NCBI GenBank assembly: GCA_030433195.1
Contig: JAUIME010000049.1
Coordinates: 1 to 14,112 of the forward strand
Reading direction: 5' to 3'
Length of the DNA stretch: 14,112 nt
Source of the DNA: a bacterium
GTDB taxonomy: Bacteria > Planctomycetota > JACOTG01 > JAUIME01
The position numbers and the translations under genes are program-made. The notes under the pieces are model-generated. The model made no database searches, had not been told where the DNA came from, and was given only the letters and a program-made list of their open reading frames with translations. Below are positions 5,115-12,142 of this stretch, one piece after another; the first letter of the stretch is position 1, and each line of letters starts with the position of its first letter.

Positions 5115-6446
5115 TCAGCGCGACCCCATCGAGCCGAGCTCGGCGTCGACCGTGAGGGTCTCTTCGCCTCGCACGAATTCGATACGGACCGTGTCGCCGA
5201 CCGAGCGCCCGCCGAGCGCCCGCCGCAGGTCGCGGAAGTCGCCGACCTCGGTTTCGCCGATCGCCACGATGCGGTCACCGGCCTTCAGCCCGGCCGTCTC
5301 GGCCGCCGATCCCTCGGCGACCGCGCCGACGACGAACCCGGGCTCGGACGCATCCGCGTCACTCGAAGGCTCCACACCGAGATACGGCGAGTTCGCACGG
5401 GCGTTGGCCATACGGTCCCGCATGCGCTGGCCGAACGTCGCGGGCAGCGCGGTCTGGTCGGCCTCCGTGAACTCCGGTGAGTCGTCCGCGTTGGCGAGGT
5501 CAGCGCCGACGAGATAGATGAGCTTCGTGATTCGCGTGAGGCCGTCGAAATCGAGCTTCTCGATGTCGTCGGTCGGCATGTGGTAGTCGTTGTGCAGATT
5601 GGTGAAGAAGAACAGGATCGGCTTTTCCTTCTGGTAGAAGACCATGCTGTCGGTGGGCGCCTTGCCGCCGGCCGCGATCTCGGGCTTCAGGCCGAGGTCC
5701 TTCGTGAGGCTTTCGACGAGCTCCGGGAACTCGGGCGCGGTGCCGGTCCCGCCGACGAAGACGTAGCCGTCTTCGCTGCGTCCGATCATGTCCATGCACA
5801 GCACCGCCGCGACCGACTCGAGCGGAAACGTCGGATTCTCGATCCAATGCCGCGATCCGAGCAAGCCGCTCTCTTCGCCGTCGGTGTTGAAGAAGACGAC
5901 GCTGCGACGCGGCGGCGCGGCCGTGAACGCCTCGGCGATCTCGAGGATCGCTGCGGTGCCCGAAGCGTTGTCGTCGGCGCCGTTGTAGACCGGGCCGTCT
6001 CCGCTGCGGCCGCGGCCGAGGTGGTCGACGTGACCCATCACGACGATGAACTCACCGCGCAGCGCGGGGTCGGTCCCCGGCAGCATCGCGAGCACGTTGC
6101 GGCCGTTGCGACCACGCGCTTCGAAGGGCTGGAAGAACGTCCCGTCCTCGCCGAACGGGGTGAGGCCGAGGCGCGTGTAGTAGCTCGCGAGGTAGCGCTG
6201 GGCGGTCCGTCCGCCGGCTTCGCCGAGGCCACGCCCCTCGAGCTCTTCACTGCACAGGAACGAGACGTGCCCGCGCAGGTCGTTCGTCGTGATCGTGCGC
6301 AGGATCGCGGGATCGGCGGCGAACGACGGTCCGACGACGCATGCGAGCAGTGCGAGCGCCGCGAGGGCGACGGGGATACGCATTGCGATCGAGTGCGGCG
6401 CGCGTGGCGTCCAGGGGGCGTTCGGGCTCGGCGTCGTGGTCGGCAT
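5115..6446 (-). CDS. Exported M28 zinc peptidase with C-terminal PDZ
   Basis: Two-zinc exopeptidase of family M28, probably exported. Numbered from ATG 6446 (443 aa): short n-region, hydrophobic signal core VALAALALLACVVG (26-39) and an A-x-A-like cleavage region FAADP (42-46). The metal set is complete: GHVDHLG (H139), NGADDNASGTAA (bridging D158), NTDGEESGLLGS (base E191 and ligand E192), CMDMIG (D219) and HNDYHMPTDD (H289). A linker leads to a PDZ domain (about 353-437) with AAETAGLKAGDRIVAIGE. PDZ domains in periplasmic peptidases usually bind C-termini or regulate access. Start 6446 has AGGAG six bases upstream; ATG 6383 would give a more conventional signal peptide but has no ribosome site. 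Substrate unknown; peptide scavenging or envelope protein turnover is plausible. Confidence 0.94.
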   Translation of the reverse strand: MPTTTPSPNAPWTPRAPHSIAMRIPVALAALALLACVVGPSFAADPAILRTITTNDLRGHVSFLCSEELEGRGLGEAGGRTAQRYLASYYTRLGLTPFGEDGTFFQPFEARGRNGRNVLAMLPGTDPALRGEFIVVMGHVDHLGRGRSGDGPVYNGADDNASGTAAILEIAEAFTAAPPRRSVVFFNTDGEESGLLGSRHWIENPTFPLESVAAVLCMDMIGRSEDGYVFVGGTGTAPEFPELVESLTKDLGLKPEIAAGGKAPTDSMVFYQKEKPILFFFTNLHNDYHMPTDDIEKLDFDGLTRITKLIYLVGADLANADDSPEFTEADQTALPATFGQRMRDRMANARANSPYLGVEPSSDADASEPGFVVGAVAEGSAAETAGLKAGDRIVAIGETEVGDFRDLRRALGGRSVGDTVRIEFVRGEETLTVDAELGSMGSR

Positions 6447-6477
6447 GGATGGCTCCTCGAAGCGGCGGGACGCGGAG

Positions 6478-6489
6478 TCCCGATCGGGA
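6478..6489. promoter_or_regulatory. 12-bp perfect palindrome TCCCGATCGGGA
   Basis: Perfect dyad, 32 bases upstream of the M28 start codon. Size and position suit a homodimeric repressor site. CGATCG itself is frequent in this genome, which lowers the weight of the core, but the flanking TCC/GGA symmetry extends it. Confidence 0.35.
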
Positions 6490-6539
6490 ATTCGGATGCG
6501 CTGGAGCCCGTCGCGCGGACGGCTTCGGCGCGCGCAAGT

Positions 6540-6563
6540 ACGGATCCTGTATACGGGATCCGT
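6540..6563. promoter_or_regulatory. 24-bp near-perfect palindrome
   Basis: ACGGATCC (6540-6547), T, GTATAC (6549-6554), G, GGATCCGT (6556-6563). The only asymmetry is the T/G pair at 6548/6555. It lies 45 bases upstream of the plus-strand TATAAT box and about 94 bases upstream of the M28 start, so one bound dimer could affect both directions. The central GTATAC might also be part of a -10 box. Confidence 0.5.
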
Positions 6564-6583
6564 GAGGGGCGAGGAAGAAGTTT

Positions 6584-6614
6584 TTGGTCGACGAGCCGGC
6601 CGGCGGGGTATAAT
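6584..6614 (+). promoter_or_regulatory. Promoter of the four-gene operon
   Basis: A perfect TATAAT lies at 6609-6614, preceded by TTGGTC (6584-6589) with a 19-base spacer, which is long but tolerable. The start point would be near 6621. The next genes, 6805-12107, follow with gaps of 57 bases or less and no internal promoter that I can recognise. Confidence 0.55.
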
Positions 6615-6622
6615 CCTTCGAT

Positions 6623-6684
6623 TCGGGGGCGCCCGAGGCCCTCGGCGCGTCTGCGAGGCCCGATCCCGGCTTGTCCGATCGGCC
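6623..6684 (+). other. Leader with mutually exclusive stems
   Basis: At the expected 5' end of the operon mRNA: stem TCGGG (6623-6627)/CCCGA (6632-6636); stem GGC plus CTCG (6637-6639, 6641-6644) with CGAG plus GCC (6654-6660); and stem GGCC plus GATC (6657-6660, 6662-6665) with GATCGGCC (6677-6684). The second and third stems compete for 6657-6660, so only one can form at a time, as in attenuators. High GC makes chance stems common. Confidence 0.3.
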
Positions 6685-6804
6685 TGGATCCACGCCGTCC
6701 CCGGGCTCCTGCGGAGAGGCCATTGGGCATCCGGTCGCGGCGTCGATCGCCGGCCGGGGCCGCATCTCCCGCGTATTCCCTCGTCCGACTCCCGAGGTTG
6801 TCTC

Positions 6805-7437
6805 GTGAAACCCCTGTTCTGGATTTCGAATGTCGCGTTCTTCGTCGCGGCCGCGTTCGTCGGCGCGATTCTCGTGCTCGCGAAGCCCGGGGCCGCCGAC
6901 GATACGATCGTCGAGGAGATCGAGCGGCGGATGGCCGCGATCCACGCCGAGCTCGATCGACGCGATGCGATCGACGAGCGCTTCGACGAGATCAAGTCGA
7001 AGACCGTCGAGCTCGCGCGGAGAATCCGAGTGCTGCGGGGAGCGGTCGCACGACGGCCCGCGTCGGAGAATCCCGGCGGAGGCCCGACGACGAACGTCCC
7101 CGGCGCCAACCGAACCGGCGCGATGCCGGACGAGATGACGGCGGCTTCTTCGAGCGCGATGCTCGAGGTCTTGAGTGAACGTCTCGAGCGAGTCGCGACG
7201 CTCTCCGATTGGACCGACGAAGAGCGGGAAGCCGTCTTCGAAGCCTACCGCATCGAAGCGTCCGATCTCGAGCGAGCGATTGCCGAAGATCGCGGCGACC
7301 TCGACGAGCGCGCGCTCGCCGCGCGTTCGAAGCGACTCGCGAGTGTGCGCGAAACGCTCGGCGACGAGCGCTTCCAGCGCGTGGCCGCATCGTTGCCGGA
7401 AATGCCGCGCTTCGAGATCCCGCGCGAGGAGTACTGA
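6805..7437 (+). CDS. Single-pass membrane coiled-coil protein, first of operon
   Basis: Unrecognised 210-aa protein. One N-terminal membrane helix (about 5-27), then an acidic/basic heptad-like region likely to form a coiled coil (34-78), a Pro/Gly/Asn-rich linker (84-112) and a C-terminal helical domain (118-198) with WTDEEREAVFEAYRIEASDL (136-155) and LASVRETLGDERFQRV (178-193). The last part resembles the helical hairpins of Spy/CpxP-like periplasmic proteins in style only. The start GTG 6805 has GAGG seven bases upstream and places the anchor at the N-terminus, so the bulk probably faces the periplasm. It is followed after 3 bases by a gene of the same architecture. Function unknown; it looks like an envelope scaffold or sensor component. 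Confidence 0.82.
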   Translation: MKPLFWISNVAFFVAAAFVGAILVLAKPGAADDTIVEEIERRMAAIHAELDRRDAIDERFDEIKSKTVELARRIRVLRGAVARRPASENPGGGPTTNVPGANRTGAMPDEMTAASSSAMLEVLSERLERVATLSDWTDEEREAVFEAYRIEASDLERAIAEDRGDLDERALAARSKRLASVRETLGDERFQRVAASLPEMPRFEIPREEY

Positions 7438-7440
7438 TCG

Positions 7441-8142
7441 ATGACGACGCACGAAACATCGCGCGCGACGGCGGTCCTGACCTTCGTCAAGATCGCGGTT
7501 CTCCTCGGGCTCGGCTACCTCGCTTGGCAATGGCGAAACGTCGAACCGCCGCCTCCCGTGGAACCGAGTGACGAGCTCCTCGCGCGCCTCGATGCGCTCG
7601 ATGCGAGACTTCGCAGCAAATCGCTCATCGCCGTCGATGCGGAGCTCGGTCGCCTGCACGAACGACTCGACGACCTGGAGCGCATGCTCGCGGCTCCGCC
7701 CGGAACGTTCACGCGGCCCTTGCGTCCGGCGGGCGGCGAGGTCACCGAGTCGGAGCGAACCGAGCGGGCGCCGATGGTCATGGGCAATGCCTTGAAGAGC
7801 GGCGCTCGTAGCCAAGTCGAGGTGCTGACGCGCCATGTGAAGGGCGTGTCGAAGCCTCAGCTCGGCAAGATCCAAGAGATCTTCATGAATGCGAAGTCGC
7901 GCGAGGCTGCGGCGTACGACGAGTTGCGAGGTCAACCGAACCCCGCGCGTCTTCTCGCACCGATCCTCGAAGAGATCCGCATGGAGCGGTACATGCGCCT
8001 CAGCGAGGTGCTGGACGACGAGCAGATGCGACAGCTCGGCGAGGTTCCGTTGCCTCTCGTGCCGCGATCGGTCGCGGTCGCGACTCCCGCTCGCGAGGAC
8101 GGATCCGGCAACGACGGGGAAGACGACGGAGGCTCGCGATGA
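7441..8142 (+). CDS. Single-pass membrane coiled-coil protein, second of operon
   Basis: Unrecognised 233-aa protein with the same plan as its upstream neighbour: membrane helix (about 11-30), Pro-rich stretch EPPPPVEPSD (35-44), a strongly heptad-like coiled coil with LLARLDALDARL and LGRLHERLDDLERML (47-83), a Thr/Glu/Arg linker, a helical domain (115-200) ending in RYMRLSEVLDDEQMRQL (183-199), and a disordered acidic tail (217-233). The C-terminal motif parallels LASVRETLGDERFQRV in the preceding protein, suggesting duplication. The start ATG 7441 has GAGGAG nine bases upstream inside the end of the previous gene. Its stop overlaps the next start (ATGA), so the three small genes are translationally coupled. 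Function unknown. Confidence 0.85.
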   Translation: MTTHETSRATAVLTFVKIAVLLGLGYLAWQWRNVEPPPPVEPSDELLARLDALDARLRSKSLIAVDAELGRLHERLDDLERMLAAPPGTFTRPLRPAGGEVTESERTERAPMVMGNALKSGARSQVEVLTRHVKGVSKPQLGKIQEIFMNAKSREAAAYDELRGQPNPARLLAPILEEIRMERYMRLSEVLDDEQMRQLGEVPLPLVPRSVAVATPAREDGSGNDGEDDGGSR

Positions 8143-8483
8143 TCGCTCGGATCGTCGATGTCCTGCTCGCGGTCGTGGCGATCGCGCTCGCGGTCGTGCT
8201 CGCACTCGAGGCGCGAGAGCGCATCCACGAAGCTGCGCAGGCGAAAGAAGCGGCCGAAGCCGCGAGCGACGAAGAACGCTTTGGCGGCGTGCCCGCGCGC
8301 ATGACCGAGCTCGAAGGCCGGCGCGCCGCGAAGATCCCCGAAGGGTTCGACGAACGGCTCGCGCAGTTCGACCTTCGTCTCGACGCGATGGAGCGCCGCA
8401 TCGAGGCCGAAGCACGCGACGCCGAAGCCGCGGCCGATTCCCGAGAGGGTGCCGCCGCGGAGGACTCGCGCTCGGACCGCTGA
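8139..8483 (+). CDS. Small membrane coiled-coil protein, third of operon
   Basis: A 114-aa protein: membrane helix (about 5-23, Ala/Val/Leu-rich), an Ala/Glu-rich helix (24-46), a short GGVPARMTELEGRR segment (49-62) and a heptad-like FDERLAQFDLRLDAMERRIE (69-88), then a disordered acidic end. It lacks the C-terminal helical domain shared by the two preceding proteins. The start ATG 8139 overlaps the previous stop as ATGA and has GGAGG six bases upstream. The gap to the next gene is 57 bases. Function unknown; a hetero-oligomeric coiled-coil assembly of the three small products is a reasonable guess. Confidence 0.8.
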   Translation: MIARIVDVLLAVVAIALAVVLALEARERIHEAAQAKEAAEAASDEERFGGVPARMTELEGRRAAKIPEGFDERLAQFDLRLDAMERRIEAEARDAEAAADSREGAAAEDSRSDR

Positions 8484-8540
8484 TCGCGGCGACGATCGCG
8501 CGACGTAGCACCCGAGATCGCGATGGAAGGGGAGACAGGG

Positions 8541-11500
8541 ATGCCGAGCTCGTACGCTCGTGTTCGGGTGGCGTTCGCGACAGGATTGGTGGTCGTGATC
8601 GTGTCGCTCTCGAGTCTCTTGGCGCCGTCGAAGGCGCGCGCCGCGGATTCGACTCTCTACGAGTTTCCACTCGCCCGTTTCGGCTCGGGAGTGGTCTTCG
8701 ACCCGTGTCCGGTGCAGGGCGGAATCCGCTTGATGGCGATGGGGCGACAGGCCTCGGAGCCCGTGCCCGCACGCTTCGGTTTTTCGATCACGCGGCAAGT
8801 CTGGACGCTTCCCTTCGAACGCGAAGGCACGGCGATGCGGCGCTTCGAGCAGCGCGTGACGCCGACGTCCCTGACGATTTCCGGATCGACCGAGGCGGAG
8901 ACCTTGCGGTACGACTGGACCGCGATCTCGCCGTTCGTCCCGGGCGATGCGCGCGTGTCGACGGCGCCGGTCTTCTTGATCGAGATTCGCGTGGAGAACA
9001 CGGGGCGCCGGCGTCGTCCGTGCCTCGTGCACGTGCAGCTTCCGCTTCCGGGTGAGGGAGTCGAACGACTCGACCTCGGGCGTGTTTCGGCCTTGCGATC
9101 GTCGCCCGGGCCGAGCGAAGAGTGGATTCTCGCGTGGCCCGAGGATCACGGCTTCGTGTTCGCGCGAGACGACGACCGGCTCCGGTTCGGATGCGAGCTC
9201 GGTCCGAGGCAGCACCGCACGCTGCGCTTCGCGCTCGCGGCGTATCGCGACGACACCGTCGCGACGCTCGCGGGCGACGAGCTTCGGTTCAAGTACACGC
9301 AATCGTTCGACGACGCGCGCGACGTCGCGACGTGGGCGCTTCGCGATTGGGACGACCTCGTCGCGGCGAGCCGTGCCTTCGACGCGACGCTGACCGAGAC
9401 GGGGCTACCGCGAGCCGTGTCCGATCTCGCCGCTTCGGCGTTCCAGACGTTCGCGTCCAGCACCACCTGGCTCGTCGACGCACAGGGTCACGACCGATTG
9501 TGGATCGAGGATCCTGCTTCGGGTCGCGCGATTTCGTATCGCGAGATGCTGTTCGCGACGCCGTTCCTTTGTTCGTACTGGCCGGAGGCGTTCGTGGCGT
9601 GGTTCGCCGGCCGTCACGACGCCGCGTCGATCGCGGAAGAAGACGACCGGCTTCGATTCGCCGACTCGTATCGCGCGGGCGCGGGGCTCGCGGCCGCGTT
9701 GCGCGCCCCCGCGGCATTCGAAGAATGCGCTGCCTGGCTCCTGCTGCTCGATCGTGCGCTCGCGGTCGACGCTGCTCTCACGCTCGATCGATTCGCGGCG
9801 TGGTTCGACGTTTCGCTCGAGACCCTTCGCGGTGCCGCGACGGATCCGGACTTCGATCGCGACGAAGTCTTCCCGAACACGCCCGCGTACGACGGGGCGG
9901 CGGGTTGGCTCTCGCTCGGAGCGCTCGAGGCGTCGGCCAGGCGCATGCGCGAGAGCGACGAACGCGAACGTGCGCGCGCGCGCGCGCTCGAGAATCTCGC
10001 GGAGCGCCGTCGCGACGAACTCGAAACGCGCTTCTGGCGTGGGGATCACTATGGGATGTTCGCGGGGCACGACGGCGGCGCGCCGGGCGTGCTCGCCGCG
10101 TGTCTCCCGGCGATTCGCAACGGCGACCGACTCGCGATGCCCGAGAGAGAGCGGCATCGCGCCGACCTCGCGTGGCTCCGCGCCGAGCTCGGTACGGCGC
10201 GGGGGCTCGGCGAGTCGCTCGGGGATCGGCGAACGTCGATCGCGGCCGCGTGCGCGCGCGGTCTCGTCGCCGCGTACGAGGGAGAGCCCGTGGATCTCGC
10301 GTGGTTCGAACGCATGCGCGACGCGTCGATCGCCGAAGCAGTCGAGCGCGAGTCGCTCGAGATCGGCGGATACCGCGATCGGCCGGGCGCGGCGACCGAT
10401 GCTCCGTCGATGCGCGGCATGATCCTGTTCGACGTCCCGCGCGCGCTCGCGTCCCTGCGGCTCGACGACTACGACGGCGTCGGCTACCGCGTACCGGCGG
10501 ACCTCGCGACGTTGCGCGTCGCGATCGTCGAACGCGCTCAGTGGGGCGAACCTCGCGTGCCCTGGCTCGAGATCGAGCGACGCGACGCGGGGTCGCTCGC
10601 CTCGCTGCGCCACCGTGCCCTTCTCGGCTCGTCCGCGGAGGTGTACGAGCGCGACGCGGACGTCCGAGAGTCGATCACGCTCGACCTGCTCACGGGGCGC
10701 GCGCCAGTGGTGCGGGCTTCGGGAATGCGCGTGCTCGATCGCTCGGTCCGGGGCGGTTCGTGGCGCATCGAGCTGCGCGACCGGATCGAGGCTTCGCAAC
10801 GGGTGCGTCTTCGCGTGCCGGCACTTCCGCCGGGCGAGTACGTCGTCGGATCGTACGCGGGTGACCTCGCGACCTTCGACGCCGCTCATCTCCGGGAGGG
10901 CGTCGAGCTCGATCGGGCTTTGCTCGCGCTCGATGCCTCGGCGTCCGCGAGTCTCGGCGACGCACGCCCGCGCTATCTCGCGCTCGGGGACCGGGTCGAC
11001 GCGCTCGCCGCGGATCGCGAGACTCCCGACTGGGCCGCGACACCGCTCGGGGAGCTCGCGATGGCGATCGATGCGCGCCTCGACGCCGATCGCCGTGCGC
11101 GTACTCTTCGCATCGACCTGCGACGTCGCGGTGCGGACGTGGCCGCGGCGGGGACACCGTCTGCCCCGATGGAGCGTGGAGAGCCGAGCGACCGAGAAGC
11201 GGGCCGTGCGTCGATACCGGAACGCATGGGCGCGCTGTTCGAACGGGCTCTCGACGCCGGCGATGAGCGACGTACCGAACGATTCGTGCGAGCGCTCCAG
11301 CCGTTCGAATGGTCGTTCGCCGTGGAACCGAGCGGTGCGCGAGGCGCGGGCACGCTACGCTTCACGAATCGTTGGCTACCGGAAGTCGCGGGATCGGTCG
11401 AGGTCGTCGAACGAGGCGCGAACGCCGCCGAGGCGACGACGTTCGAATCGCTCGGCACGGGCGAGACGCACGTCGCCACGCTGCACGTGCCGATCGGAAG

Positions 11501-12107
11501 CCGTGCCGCGACGGAGTCGGGAATCGTTCCCCTTCACGACGTCATCGAAGCGCGCGCGCGGATCGAGTGGGGCGGTCGTGCGCTCGAAGTGGAACGCGAG
11601 TTCGGCCTCACGTCGGGTGTGATCGAGTCGTGGCTGTTGTCGCGCGTCTACACGTCGCCGTCCGGCGTTGGCGAGGCGGAACCGTTCGATCGCGTCGAAC
11701 CGCCCGAAACGGAAGCGGCGCCACGAATCGCCTCGGGAGATGCCAACTGGCGCACGCGGGATGCCTCGAGTGGGCGACTCGATCTCGGAACCTCGATGCG
11801 CGTCGCGGATCGCTACGCAGCGTATGCCTATGCGGCGGTCGGATGCGAATCGGGCGGTGAGATCGTACTCGCGGGCGAGGCTTCGGGGCGGGTGCGTGTC
11901 CTCGTGAACGGAGTCGTCGTGTTCGCGCCCGGCGCGGAGGCGTTCGCGGGCGGTCGATTCCAAACGCGAGCGACGCTCGCGCCCGGTTGGAACGACGTGC
12001 TCGTCAAGGTGGAGAACGGGCCCGGCGGTTGGGGGCTACGGCTCGGCGCGCGTGGCGTCGACCCGGCGCTCGATCGCGAGCTGCGCGTCGTCGCCCACGG
12101 CGAGTAA
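8541..12107 (+). CDS. Large exported GH116/DUF608-like protein
   Basis: A 1188-aa protein. Signal peptide: hydrophobic core about 13-28, cleavage near KARAADS (31-37). Residues about 40-245 look like the N-terminal beta-sandwich of GH116/DUF608 proteins (YDWTAISPFVPGD, 124-136; IEIRVENTGRR, 147-157). Residues about 247-615 look like the alpha-barrel: FKYTQSFDDARDVATWALRD (250-269), then LPRAVSDLAASAFQTF (289-304). Where GH116 enzymes carry an Asn-Glu nucleophile motif, this protein reads FQTFASSTTWLVD (301-313), with no Glu. PAYDGAAGWLSLGALEAS (448-465) may match the acid/base segment. Residues about 920-1025 form a further beta-sandwich, and 1095-1180 resemble a PA14/jelly-roll-like lectin fold (VLVNGVVVF, GWNDVLVKVENG). 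Start 8541 has GGGGAG six bases upstream; ATG 8523 has no such site. It is the last gene of the operon. Glycan binding or processing in the envelope is likely, but hydrolysis is doubtful. Confidence 0.78.
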   Translation: MPSSYARVRVAFATGLVVVIVSLSSLLAPSKARAADSTLYEFPLARFGSGVVFDPCPVQGGIRLMAMGRQASEPVPARFGFSITRQVWTLPFEREGTAMRRFEQRVTPTSLTISGSTEAETLRYDWTAISPFVPGDARVSTAPVFLIEIRVENTGRRRRPCLVHVQLPLPGEGVERLDLGRVSALRSSPGPSEEWILAWPEDHGFVFARDDDRLRFGCELGPRQHRTLRFALAAYRDDTVATLAGDELRFKYTQSFDDARDVATWALRDWDDLVAASRAFDATLTETGLPRAVSDLAASAFQTFASSTTWLVDAQGHDRLWIEDPASGRAISYREMLFATPFLCSYWPEAFVAWFAGRHDAASIAEEDDRLRFADSYRAGAGLAAALRAPAAFEECAAWLLLLDRALAVDAALTLDRFAAWFDVSLETLRGAATDPDFDRDEVFPNTPAYDGAAGWLSLGALEASARRMRESDERERARARALENLAERRRDELETRFWRGDHYGMFAGHDGGAPGVLAACLPAIRNGDRLAMPERERHRADLAWLRAELGTARGLGESLGDRRTSIAAACARGLVAAYEGEPVDLAWFERMRDASIAEAVERESLEIGGYRDRPGAATDAPSMRGMILFDVPRALASLRLDDYDGVGYRVPADLATLRVAIVERAQWGEPRVPWLEIERRDAGSLASLRHRALLGSSAEVYERDADVRESITLDLLTGRAPVVRASGMRVLDRSVRGGSWRIELRDRIEASQRVRLRVPALPPGEYVVGSYAGDLATFDAAHLREGVELDRALLALDASASASLGDARPRYLALGDRVDALAADRETPDWAATPLGELAMAIDARLDADRRARTLRIDLRRRGADVAAAGTPSAPMERGEPSDREAGRASIPERMGALFERALDAGDERRTERFVRALQPFEWSFAVEPSGARGAGTLRFTNRWLPEVAGSVEVVERGANAAEATTFESLGTGETHVATLHVPIGSRAATESGIVPLHDVIEARARIEWGGRALEVEREFGLTSGVIESWLLSRVYTSPSGVGEAEPFDRVEPPETEAAPRIASGDANWRTRDASSGRLDLGTSMRVADRYAAYAYAAVGCESGGEIVLAGEASGRVRVLVNGVVVFAPGAEAFAGGRFQTRATLAPGWNDVLVKVENGPGGWGLRLGARGVDPALDRELRVVAHGE

Positions 12108-12113
12108 CCGAAG

Positions 12114-12142
12114 CTCACGAACGTGTGTTCACGATTCGTGAG
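12114..12142. terminator. Bidirectional hairpin between convergent genes
   Basis: Arms CTCACGAACGTG (12114-12125) and CACG-A-TTCGTGAG (12130-12142) form a 12-bp stem with one bulged A and a 4-base loop. It sits 6 bases past the stop of the large plus-strand gene and covers the last codons and stop of aroC on the minus strand. No U-tract follows either way, but symmetry and position between convergent genes argue for a shared transcript end. Confidence 0.7.

Larger units (their letters stand above)
6447..6804. promoter_or_regulatory. Divergent control region
   Basis: This 358-base region separates the M28 gene (minus) from the four-gene membrane/exported operon (plus). It contains a perfect 12-bp palindrome (6478-6489), a 24-bp near-perfect palindrome (6540-6563), a TATAAT box for the plus strand (6609-6614) and a leader of about 180 nt with several possible stems. 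A plus-strand frame is open through it but has no ribosome site before the GTG at 6805, and the protein's membrane anchor begins just after that codon. Confidence 0.6.

Noticed and set aside
6540..6563. The 24-bp palindrome as an insertion-sequence end or tRNA-like element
   Set aside because: No second copy, no transposase gene, and no cloverleaf arms around it.
6289..6804. N-terminal extension of the first membrane coiled-coil protein
   Set aside because: The frame is open but crosses the M28 start, the palindromes and the TATAAT box; GTG 6805 has a ribosome site and directly precedes the membrane helix.
6247..8772. Very long minus-strand open frame opposite the membrane operon
   Set aside because: Its product is Arg/Ser/Pro/Ala-rich without domain patterns, it spans both the M28 start region and three well-supported plus-strand genes, and such antisense frames are expected at high GC.
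9405..10889. Long minus-strand open frame inside the large exported protein gene
   Set aside because: Arg/Glu-rich shadow of the real frame; no ribosome site or recognisable domain.
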